Shown here: positions 23,001 through 34,476 of the stretch, one piece after another
How positions within the stretch are numbered: the first letter of the stretch is position 1
Layout of the letters: each line of letters starts with the position of its first letter
Assembly (NCBI GenBank): GCA_027625915.1
Contig: JANTQA010000012.1
Coordinates: forward strand, 2,201,001-2,265,000
Reading direction: 5' to 3'
Length of the DNA: 64,000 nucleotides
From: Anaeramoeba flamelloides
Taxonomy: Eukaryota; Metamonada; Anaeramoebidae
The notes under the pieces: generated by a model
The model's database searches: none
What the model saw: only the letters and a program-made list of their open reading frames with translations
Told to the model about the DNA's origin: nothing
Position numbers and translations under genes: made by a program

Positions 23001-26000
23001 ATTAGAATTAAAATAGAATTAATAACATCAAATTAGAAACCAAAATTTAAAGATGTTCAATTTTTCAAAATTTGAGATTTTAAAAGTAATAATTAGTAAA
23101 ATTGACTTTTTTTGAATTTTTTTGTTGCTCTGATTTTTCTATTCATGTGAAATTGGCTACAAGAGTTTAACAATAGACATTAATTTAGTTTGGGGAATTC
23201 CAATTTCAGATATCTTTATTGATCAGTGGATGAATAAATAAAACAATAATTTTAAAATTTTCCTTTTCACTGACCATTTTACAATGAAAACCGATTTTAC
23301 AATTTGTTTCCATTTGACATTTTTTTTCTTGAATGATAATTTGAAAATCTTTTACTTAAAGTGACGAAAAACATTTTTTTTTTATTAAGAAAAGAATTTC
23401 AATACCACACCCTTACCAATGAGATTATTTATTTTCTCTCTTTATATTTTTTGGTAAATCAAATATTGTTTCCCAAAATCTTCCACTACTAATGGTAAAG
23501 GAAATTTAAATCTCGAAAAAATTACAGTTGCTTTTTCTTTTTTTTTTCCTTTGCTTACATCTTTGTATAATTGAATTCGGTTTATGTTGAACGAAGATCT
23601 CCTTTTCTTTGAATATTCTTATCATTACTATTTATTTTGCATTTTTTGTTTAATTTTAAAAGATGAATTTTGAAATTGAATTTTAATTTTAATCTCAAAA
23701 TTTAATAAATAATATAGTTTTCGGAAATAAAATAGTTTGAATGAATTAATAATAACCAGATATAAATTAACAATAGTTGATTCGTTATAACAACACAATA
23801 AAAAATAATATTAGATCATTAAATTTTTTCTGTTTTTTTAAAAATTTAAATTTTAATTTTAATAGTTAATATTTCTGTAAATATCCAAAATAACAAAAAA
23901 TCCAATTTTTTTTTTTAAAGGATTCATTTTTAAACTATTTGTATTCTTTCTTTTCAATACTTGGCAAACCAAATTTTTGTTACTTAAAATTTAATTTTAA
24001 ATACAATTTTTTTTACAAGCAATCATTTTTTTTTCAATGATCCAAATTCTTTTATCTTTCCACTTAAATTAAATATTCTTAGTCTTCCCAAAAAATTAAA
24101 ATTTACTCTAATTTTCTTTTTAACAATAAAAAAAGTATTTTGGTTTAAAAATGTATTTTATCAACCATGAAAAAAAGATATTTTACCCCTATTAAAATTC
24201 TTAACTCGAAAATCAATTTATTTTCAATTTCAAATCACAGAAATCACAGAAACATATAATGTTCTTGTTTAAGATAATTTCAAAAGTTATCATTTTTCAC
24301 ACTTCTTTTCACACTAATTTAGAAGTAGTAAAACACAAAAGTGACTTAATTGTCTCATGAAAAATAAAAATCCAAAAAGTTTTCAAAATTTGGAGATACA
24401 TGTTATTGTGATTTATGTGATTTCTGTGATTTGCTTTTTCAAAAAGTAATGTAAATATTCTGTATTCTTTTCAACTATTAGAATGAACGATCTCCCAAGA
24501 TTTTTACTGTTTTATTTTGTTTTAAAGTTTGGTTTGTCAAGGCAATCCAACTTGATTAAAAGAATGATTAAAAAAATTTTTGTTTTTGTAAAAATTATTT
24601 CTTGGCTTCTGAAAACTTTTTTTTTAAAGATCCAAAATTTTTTAGAATTTGAATGCTTTTTCATATTTAATCTTCTGGATTCAGGTTAATTTATGAAGGG
24701 ATTTTATTTTTAAATTTTCTTTGAAAAGTGGATTTAATTTCCTAAAACAAATCCATTGTATTTTGGACAAGAAAAGCAAGAAAAATTTGAGAAGAGATCA
24801 AAAAAAAGGGATTCTAGATCTTTTACATTTTCCATTTTGTGTTTAAAGAAATAAAAATTTTAATTCTGAGTTCTCTCATATTATTTTCATTGAAGCACCT
24901 GTGGAAAATTAACCTAGATTCATTATCTTTAGTTTTTTATATCGTAATCCCAAATATATAATCTATTGGAAAAAATTGTTATTGGGATTCTATCTAAACT
25001 TTCCAATTGAAAAAAAAATTTCTAAAATGGAAAAGTAACAGGATTTTAAATTGATCCTTATCAAAATTAAAATAATGCTAGCTATGATTATATTTACGTT
25101 AAGGTTATTTTTCTATTTTCTTTTTGTGTATACTGGGACTTTTCTTCTAATATCAATACCCAGACATTACAAAATATCCAGGGATTTTCGTAAAATGTAG
25201 TTCATTTGTAGATTCTTGAAATTTGTAGACAATTTTTTTTTCACAATAAACTTCAAAAAGATAGATTTTGCTTGTGCAAAGCGAGTTACTCCATTTATTA
25301 TGAACTATTTTTTGATATGATCTAAAATGGCTGATAAACTAAAATTCAAAATTTTCCAAACAGTTAAAAAGGTTCAAACAATCACAATAATACAATTTCA
25401 TTCAAATGGGAAATAATTTTGATTTTTGAAAAATATGAACATCATTTTTTCATCTTTTATTTTTTTTTTTTTCATTTCATTTCATTTTTTGAATTACCAA
25501 ACTTGTTTCATTGGATCGAAATGATTTTTTCAACGATTGATATTATGCTAAAGTTGATTTGTTCCAGACAGAAGAACTCAAATAAAATTAGTTGATAGTA
25601 TCTTATCATTTGATCGATCAATAATTGTTGATGGAATTTAAACAAATTTATCAATACATTTTTTTTTTTTTTTAGAAAACTAAATTAAGATTCAAATACT
25701 TCTGATGACTGTATCTGTTAGATACTCTTTGAATCATAAATCTCAAATTTATTCACTTCAAAATTCTCTCTTTAACAGATTAGATGAGGTTTCATCTAAC
25801 CCTTAACAATAAATCCAATTTATTTTTTTGTTTTGCTCTCTCCAAAATTTTTAACACACCAATAATTTATTAGTAATTAATAATTTTTTTTTTTGTATTG
25901 TAGTGTAATTAATAAAAAATTGTTAACATTCTGATTAGTGAATGGCTCTAATTTGGTATTTCTTCCAGAATTGATTAAATAAGATTTTTTTTTCAAAAAT

Positions 26001-26499
26001 TGAATTTGGTGGGTTAAAAATTTTTAATTGGAGTTTATTTGAAGAACAAATGTATTCTATTTTTAATTTTCCAAAAAATAAATGGTCTTGGTTGAAATCG
26101 AACCTAGATCTTCTGTATACCATAAGCCAAATCACCACCCTGAAAAAATCTACAAATTTCTATAGAAATAACCCCCAGCCAAATATTTTATTTTTAAAAT
26201 TTATAAAAAAAAAATTTGAATTTATAATTATGGGTCTGTTTTTGTGGATCGGTGAATTTATATTTTTAATCAAAACTTTTTTCAAATCATTTTAATTTTT
26301 TGAATTTCAAAACAAAAATTCTTGTTTGTTTTGTAAGATCATAATACAATAATTTATATTTTTGATTATTTTTAATCATGAATTTGTGTTTTAATTGTAT
26401 ATTTTACAAATAATAATTACTTATCAATCAATTTTTCTTGATATTTTTTTAACCTTTTTTTTGCAATTATTTTTTAAAAATAATTCATTATCTACTACA

Positions 26500-26541
<42 letters not shown>

Positions 26542-27146
26542 AAATAATTAACAACCATAGGAAATATTTGGACATTTTTCTCTTTTGTTTAAAACGAGAA
26601 GAGCAGACAATTTAAGCACACAAAAGCACGTTGAACTATGTTTAAAAGTAATTCAAATAATTTCAGATGTTGGCTTTGAACTTCATGACAAAATGGATAA
26701 AGAGACATGGGAATATTTATTAAATATTTTAATTGGTATATGTGATTTTATTTTAGCTGGCAAGAATGTAGAAGAACCAATATTAACAAACAAATTGGCA
26801 CCTTATTTATTAAAAGTTTGAATTTTATTCTTTTTTCATTTTATTTCATTTTATTAACAATAGAAATAATTTAAAATAAACGATTAATTTATCTTTCTAT
26901 TTAGCTTATGTTTATTATTTGACCAAAAAATATCCATACCCTTCAAAACTGAAGAAATATAATTTACTCATAATTATTGTTTCTTTCATTTTTTCTAAAT
27001 TATTGAAAAGCGCTTTTGAAAATTTATAAATGATTATTTTTTTATAATTTTTAAAAATATTTTTTTTCCTTGATAAAAAATATTAGATATTAAACAAAAA
27101 CATTTTCAAATTTTGTTGTATTCTTTGTAGGTGCTTATCTAGATAT

Positions 27147-27184
<38 letters not shown>

Positions 27185-28488
27185 ATTAAATTAATTAGTA
27201 AATTAACGAATCATTCAATTCCATAGCTATTATTTCTCTTGTTACTCAAAATGATCAGATTTAAAAGTTAAAAATTAAAAATTATCCATATTTTTCAAAT
27301 TCCTTTAAAAGATTTTTATAATTTTAATTGGTATATATAACATAATAAAAAAAAAATAAAAATTATATTATAGTATAAATATACTATATAATATACCTTT
27401 ATCACCTGAAATTATGTAATAAACCACTTAAAAAAGAAAATCAAAAAAAAAAAACAATGTTTTAACAGATATGAAAAAATTGAGATGAAATTAATTTAGG
27501 AATTATTCAATTTATCTTAAATCAGCAAAATTAAACAATATACCATCTAACGAGATAAAAAATGGAAAAAAGTCTATTTATCCTAAATATTTTTTCTAAA
27601 ATACTTTTTATACTTTTTTCTTCTCTGATAAAAATGTGATAACTTATAATATACAATAAGAAATTATCTCATTGGTTATTTTTATTAGGGTATAAATATT
27701 AATAATTATTAAAACAATTTTTATCTTAATTTTTATAGATTTTTCTTTTATTTTTTTCAATAGTTTAACAAAGATAACTAAATTTTTTTATATATTTTAT
27801 GTGTATTCTTTATTCTTTTATTATAACTAATTTCTTTTGGAAATAAAAATAAACCAATTTAGCTTTTATTTGATCTTTGGATTATTTCAAAAACTGAAAA
27901 TCTTGAAATGTGGAATAGATTATCAAAAATTTTTATAAAATGGAGATTTAGAAAAGAAACAATTATTCAATGGGCATCTACCACACATGCTTTATTGAAC
28001 CGTATTATTAATCACCTTTATGGGGAAACTGAAGGATCATCAGATATTTTAATTATAATGTAATACATACATCTTAAATTTTTATTATTATTTTTTTTTA
28101 TCTCAAATAAATCCAAATTTATTAAAAACAATATTATCATGAATAAAACCAAAAAAAAAAATAGCCCACCAACAGAACAAGTTAAATTTATACCAAAAGT
28201 ATTACAATTGGAACCAAAAAAATTGATTTTTTTTTGGCATAAAATATTATGTAAGTTTTTTTTGTTTTTAACTCTAACTTTACATTTTTCGATATTATTA
28301 AAAGTTGCTACAACCAATTTTGTTAATTAAACATTAACAAAAAATATATTTAAATAGAAAATGTTATTTTAACTTTATAAATTTCATTTTCGAATAATAT
28401 TAAGATTCCCATTTTTTATTTAACAATAACATTGAATAATAGCCAACAAATTCTTTATAATGAGTCGAATCATTCAAAAACTTCAAAA

Positions 28489-28526
<38 letters not shown>

Positions 28527-31500
28527 TTAAAGGAAAATTCAAATACAAAAAATGATTTTTCAACATAAACTTCTTGTATAATAATAAATAACATTATTTA
28601 ATTCCTTTGTAATTTTTCTATTTAAAATAATAAATAAATTAATAAAAGATTTGATACAAAATCCAAATGAAATTCAAGATTCAGAAAATTATTTTCTTGC
28701 AATAAATGGAATTCAAACAATGGTATCTAGTTTACTGAGAATTGGCAATAACAAGAATATAAAAATAAAGTCAAAGGGCGAATATTTGCCGGAAAAGCCA
28801 GATGGTAATTCCATTCTAAAAATATTTGGTGAATGGCTATTCCAATCTGTTTCAGGAAAAGTAACAAATCATCATGAGGGCATTGAGTCAGCATATTGTG
28901 CGTTGTGTCAAATATTTTCAAATAATCAAAATAAGCCATTTTTAGATATTTACATTTCAAAATTTTATCGATCAATATTACGCGCATTTGATAATCCTAA
29001 AGAAAATTCAAGATCAATATCTGCCATTTTATATAATACAACAAATATCTTTACAATCAATTTAACTGGTGTGTATATCTTAATACCAATATATTTAAAT
29101 ATCATTGAAAAAATTTTAGTAGAACAATTAACTTGGGATTTTTCTATTAGAATTGAAAACTTGAGAAGGTCTTGCATCACAATTTTAAACTCTTTAATTT
29201 GTTTTTCAAAAAAATATAGCAATTTAAAAATTGAGTCTATACCGAATAGGATATTTTCAAGCAATGAAAGTAATAACAAAAACAAAAACAAAAACGATAA
29301 CGATAACGAAAATGAAAATGAAAACGAAAAAGAAATAGAAAAAGAAAAAGAAAAAGAAAATGAAGTCATAACATTTGGACAAATTCAACAGAAAATTATT
29401 GAAACCATTATCAAATCCATTACCATTGAAACGGACGTAGCTAATGTTCAAATGTTAATTTGGTCTGCAACGATTTATTTACATGGGTCGTATAAAAGCG
29501 ATCCGAAATTGTGTGCGCTAATTATTGTTAATTTGAAGAATATATTATATAACCCACATAGCTATCAATTGAAGTGGCCCAGCAATGTGTTTTATAATGT
29601 TCTGTTAGTATTAGAATCATTTAGCGACAAGGTCTCCAAAATCATAAAATTATCCAAATACACGATCCCAAATTTGATTGACAGCTTAACAAAGATGTTA
29701 ATTAAAAGCTTATCTGGCAAAATTACAATCATAGATAAGGATCCTGAAAATATGATTTGTAAGTTATTCGATATCATTATCAAATATGCAACCACAAGTC
29801 TGTGGATTTATAACGATCATTTAGAAATTCTACTTCAAATATTTAAAGTGCTTGAAATAATCTTTAAAAGGAAGGAAAACTATCAAAAGACGAATTTCAA
29901 TTCTGAAAAAAAAAAAATTATTTTCCAAAATAAGCCAAATGCCAAAATACAATTGAAGGCTTTAATTTTATTTAAATCATTGTTTTTCGATATTTCTGAA
30001 TTTCCCTTATTAACTGGACCAGAACATTATTCCAGCATAATCACTGAACAAGAAATTATTGAACATTACAATTTTAAAAAGACCTTTATAAGGAATAATT
30101 TCCATTCATTTCTATTAAATGAGAATACACAGATTTCATCTTTTATAGATTTAAATGAAGAAGACGATGACCAATATGAAAAAAATAAGAATGACTATAG
30201 CCGATTAAACAAACCAATTTTAATATTGATTCGAAATTTAAAGGGTAGGTTCGTTTGGAAAGCCCGCTTCCGCTCATTGCCTTTATCCCATATCGAGAAA
30301 AATAAAGAGGATTTATCTACTCATTTTTGGGTAGGCGAACCACGTATTCCCACTTTTAAAAAATATATACCCTTAAAAAGAGAAATCGAAAAGGAATTAA
30401 ATTTAAGATACCAAATTGATAATAATAATTTTGATTATTTATCTAGTGTACAAAATTTACAACACAATTGTTTATTAAACATAATGGAAAGCCAGCATAG
30501 ATCAGAAGAGGTCAATATGTATATCCAAGAAGAAACGGAAATTATTAATATTAAATGCGAAAATAATTCCAATAATAATAATAATGACAATGACAATGAC
30601 GATGATGATGATGACGATGATGATGATCGTTTGGATGAAATAGAAAAAGAGAACAAGAATGAAATAGAGAATGGAAATGAAAATAATAAAAAAATGAATC
30701 TCGATAAGAATAAGAATAATATGAAAAAAAAAAAGTTATTTCAAAATTCTCGAATTTTATTATCAAACTTGGGATTATTTAAATTACAAGGGCAAGGCTG
30801 GCTTTCGTATTTGAATTCCCAGAGTAATGATTTCCAAATGTATTTAAATTCTTTAGATAATTTATCAGAAAGGTATAACCAAAAAATAAGTATCGTCTAC
30901 ATGTCACATTTCCAAAACAGAAAAACAGATCTTAAATCGATATGGCTAAATGAAAAAGGATCATTAGATTACGAAAATTTCATCAGAGAAATAGGTTGGA
31001 CAGTCAATTTACAAAAGCATGATGGATTCTTGGGCGATCTCAAAAACTTGAAATATTCAAATCATACAAAAATTGCACAATATTACGCGAACCAAGATGT
31101 TGAAATGATTTTTTATGTCTCAACCCTTTTAAAATTTGAAGAAAATGTTATCGAACAAAAAAAGGAATTACTATCAAAAACTAGAGTTATAATCATTTGG
31201 TTAGAAGACCATAGACCCTTTAACCCAATGCTGATACATGGTGGAGTTAACCATTTATTTATCATTATTCGCCCACATTATACAGGGCTATATAAAATAC
31301 AAATATATTCAGACCATATAGCTTCACATCTCATACATGGACCTTTATTAGATGGATCATTAATTGAAAGAAATGTTCTCGCAGAATTAGCCAGAAAAAC
31401 TTGCTCGATTTCCGATCTGCAATTACAAAAATTAGACAAATCTTTTATTGAACCTTTAAAAAAACGTTTTGATTATTTTGATACCATAAAAAATCGTTTT

Positions 31501-31560
31501 ATAATAAAAAAAAATACTGAACAATTCTTTTCCAGTATCTTTTCAGAATTCAAAAAATAA
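20017..31560 (+). CDS. RalGAP alpha-like GTPase-activating protein (5' end unresolved)
   Basis: Supported exons are 20017-20089, 20186-20454, about 26604-26815, 27863-28059, 28165-28250 and 28649-31560. Phases agree at every joined border. 20186-20454 matches the RalGAP alpha segment ending in the VYQEWI helix (here LYQDWLFG). The 26.6-kb exon has MDKETWEYLLNIL like the family's MDKKTWEQML. 27863-28059 gives LWIISKTENLEMWNRLS, and 28165-28250 ends FFWHKIL. The last exon carries helical repeats, Asn/Lys/Glu and poly-Asp tracts (about 29275-29360 and 30565-30640), then a RapGAP-type domain from about 30745: SRILLSNLG, YENFIREIGWTVNLQKHDGF, YYANQDVEMIFYVST, RVIIIWLEDH and GPLLDG. RalGAP alpha with its beta partner inactivates Ral GTPases. 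The catalytic Asn position reads Lys (31177-31179). The exon set upstream of 20017 and within 20455-26600 is incomplete. Confidence 0.82.
21120..21578. mobile_element. MITE family 1, diverged copy D
   Basis: Shares AAAGAAAATTCTAAAAATGA, GGATCAAA, ACAAGAAGAAAGAGCA and the right end TTTTTGGCCACTGTAG with copies A-C. The left end near AGCCTTGATCAACTCATGATG is uncertain. Confidence 0.4.
21800..22285. mobile_element. Mariner-like MITE family 1, copy C
   Basis: Best preserved of its family. Left end TACTGTAGTCAAAATAAAGC, right end GCACGCTTTATTTTGATCAA then TGTA. The ends form a TIR of about 24 bp with TA at both edges. It sits in the RalGAP intron. Confidence 0.75.
22704..22772 (+). CDS. Possible small RalGAP exon
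   Basis: 69 nt, open and unusually Arg/Glu/Leu-rich (EERRRLLRLYFKKLF then PLNYSKLG). It is flanked by an AG and a GTACGT donor, both in phase 0 as the neighbouring exons need. No family match, so only a suggestion. Confidence 0.2.
24231..24434. mobile_element. Small inverted-repeat element
   Basis: Ends are CAAATCACAGAAATCACA and its perfect 18-bp complement, enclosing about 165 bp of AT-rich DNA. There is no ORF. It could be a MITE or a repeat-derived hairpin. Confidence 0.45.
25340..26040 (+). repeat. Dispersed repeat family R4
   Basis: Matches 7268-8312, 40280-40850 and (reversed) 50335-50590 across the CACAATAATAC, GATCGATCAATAATTG, CTCCAAAATTTTTAACAC, TTCTTCCAGAATTGATTAAA and TTTTTTTTCAAAAATTGAAT blocks. 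An extra segment at about 25660-25810 is private to this copy. Confidence 0.5.
26503..26537. repeat. (AT)n microsatellite
   Basis: About 35 bp of alternating TA just upstream of a RalGAP exon. Similar tracts are at about 27150-27180 and 28493-28522 within the same gene. Confidence 0.9.
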
Positions 31561-34476
31561 TTCTTTTTGTTTTTTCTTTTTATTTTTTTTTTCTTTTTTT
31601 TTTTTTTTTTATTATTTTTTTTTATATTTTTGTATCAATAATTACTTTTTACTATTCAAAATTTTGAATTATTTTAACTAAAAAAAAAATTGATTTTTTT
31701 TATTTAATTTTAAATTATTTTTTTCCTTTTCAAGAATTGTTTATTTTGAAATTTTAAAATAAATTATATTTTCAGATTTTATATTTTTTCAGAAGAGTTA
31801 ATCATGATTTCGCGAATGTATTAATAATAGAAACAATAATTCAAAAATTAGAGTACATCTAACTATTCAAAAATCATTGGTTTATCTTATTTTTATTAAA
31901 TTTAAAGATTATAATTATTTTATTTTCAAAAATTTACAACCTTTTTTAAAATCATTTTTTAATATTTTCTTTTGATTAAGTGTACTTTTAATATTTTTGA
32001 AAAAATATTTATGATCAAACAAGTAAGAATTTTAAAAAAAGATATCAGACAGATCTCACTAGATTTTCAATTATGCTGAGAAGAGTATATACCATTTAGA
32101 CTTTAGATCTATCAAATTGTATCGATTTGTATATTCATGATCAAAAATATATTCTTGAAGTTTTAATAAAATCTTAATAAGAAAATTTATCTTGGGTTCT
32201 CAAATTTTTGATAAAATAAGGGTATTTTATATTATAAAGTTTTTTTCTGTTAAAGATAGTTCTCAAAATAATTTATTTTGATTATTTAGAATTATTTATC
32301 TAAAAGGATATAGAAATAAATTGAGAAATAAATATCTATATGGAACAGTGTATGTGTTTTTTTTTTGGGAAAAAATCTGAAATTTTTATTTCAAGATTAA
32401 TGTAATTTAATTAAAGAACCAGAAAAAGAAAAAGTAAAAAGAAAAAACAAAAAAAAAAAAAAAAGATTAAAAGAAAAAAGATGGAATAAATTGGAAAAAT
32501 TGTTATAAGAATTAATTGATTGTTAAAAACCCTTCATAATGGTATTCCCAAAAAAGAAATATAGATCATTAAATGACACATGAATCAAAAAATGAATTAA
32601 AATTCAATTGCGAATAACATATTTAAGATTTTTTTTAAAAAAAACATTGTTTACCAAAAGAAAACCCTTTTAATCACAAAAATTAAGTTTCAAATTATAT
32701 AAAATTAAATTAGTCACCCTTATACTCCACTCTTCCCCCTATTTTGGTACAGGGTTTGGTACTTTGGTTAATAATAATTGTGATTTTCATTGTAAAAATC
32801 TGTATAGCTACCAGTTAACAAGTTATTGTTTCAACCAGAGAAGATTTTTCAAAAAAAATATATTTTTTACAAGTCAAATAGCGATTATTTCTATTTTACA
32901 TTTTAGATCAGAGTTGAAAATAATTATTCTTTTTGAACAAATATTTTTTAAAAATACTGGATTTGTCACAAAACACGATAGAAAAATAATTGGGAATTGT
33001 TGGCAAAAATAATTGTTCTTCAGAAAGAAAGATTTTTTTCTCATTATTATCATTTTTTTAAAAAAATTAATTTTAGTACATGTCTTTTATAAAAATAATT
33101 CTTTAAAACTTTTTCAAATATTTTTTATTTATATTTAATCATGTCTGATTTTTGAAAAGATAATTCAAAACTAAGTAACAATTTATTGAAAAAACTTTTT
33201 TGAAATAGTTCACAAATATTTAATTTGAGACTTATAATGTTATAATTCTTCTAGATTTTTTTTTCTTAAATCTAGAAGGAATTTTTTTAATTTTTTGTAG
33301 TTAAATTAGTAAAAAAGCTATTAAAATAATGTGTATATTCAGGATGTACATTTTATATGAATTCCCCCAATAAACTCGAAATACGATCCTTTTTTCTTGG
33401 TTAGTGCTCTTTCTTTCTTTTATCTATAATTTAAAAGGACAGTATTTTGGGTGTATTGGGGGAATTCATATAGACCACTCATCCCAAAAAATAAACAAAA
33501 GCAATTTTTTACTAAATTAATTATAAAATAATATCTTTTTCTTTTCAAAGATATTTTTTATAGGAAATTGTTAAGGTTTAAATCCCTGAAATTATCAAAA
33601 AAGATTATCTTGTGTAGGGTGTAGTGGCTTGTACATTTGATTCTTGTCTGATTGATCTTCAACTTCAAATGGAATTTAATAATTGTTCAAAAAGGCAGTT
33701 TTTTTCAATTAATTGGGTTTTCTACCAAAATCCAAATTGAAGAGTATAAGATGAAGAGATTAGTAGGTATTTAATAATAATTTTTGATTATTGGGCTGTC
33801 GAAGAAAATTATAATAGTTTATTTCCGATTTACCTAAAAAAAATTATTATAAAACTGCCAGTATAACAAAATATAAATAAAAATCACAATTTCCAACCGA
33901 ACAAACTTAACTTTTTATTACTTAACTTCCGACAAATTGGTCTTACACTCTTCAAATCGGATTTCGGGAGAAAACCCATAAATTGCAAAAAATTTTCATA
34001 ACTGAACCACTCTTAAAACTCATACCAAGTTAAAGATCGCTCAACTAAGACCCAAAATAACAAGTCTAAACACCCAACACAAGATAATCTTTTTTAAAAT
34101 TTCAGGTATGTTAACCTTAACAATTTCGGGTAAAAAATATCTTTGAAAATAAAACAGAATCTTTAAAATGAATTCAAAATAGAAAAGATTGTAACCTTTT
34201 GAATTTCAAAATTACTATTCAAGCATACACAAAACTTGGAGAATATTGAAGAATAAATCTCGCAAAATAATGAGATTTCAAGAAGTATTTTCCTTTCAAA
34301 GAACTGAGAATGTAAAGTTCAATATTTTTAACAAACAAGATTATGTGAGATTAAAATAACAGATAAAGTTAGTTATTCAAATCGTATTTCTAAATTTCAA
34401 TATTTTGATTTTTGTATTTTATTTTTTAAAAAAAGTTTTTTCCTTTTATATTTTTTTGTAATTTTTTAATTTTTGG
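31561..34476. other. Intergenic region between RalGAP and PH genes
   Basis: Begins with T-rich 3'-UTR-like DNA. It contains a palindromic element at 33351-33482 and an A/T-rich remainder. An 82-codon frame at 32764-33012 shows no homology and poor codon pattern. Confidence 0.45.
33351..33482. mobile_element. Short TIR element, GGATGTACATT family
   Basis: Left end GGATGTACATTTTATATGAA then TTCCCCCAATA. The right end is its complement (TATTGGGGGAATTCATATAG) finishing ACTCATCC. The end sequence matches the right end of the 35549-36119 element. Confidence 0.55.

Larger units (their letters stand above)
20455..26600. other. Long intron region of the RalGAP gene (~6.1 kb)
   Basis: Bounded by a GTAAAA donor and an acceptor near 26603. 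It holds MITE family 1 copies, a short TIR element, an R4 repeat and an AT microsatellite. Homology suggests that about 80 residues between the flanking exons are unaccounted for, so one or two undetected small exons probably lie inside. Confidence 0.55.

Noticed and set aside
28965-30766. Several minus-strand frames inside the last RalGAP exon
   Set aside because: Shadows of Asn/Lys/Glu and poly-Asp tracts on the coding strand.
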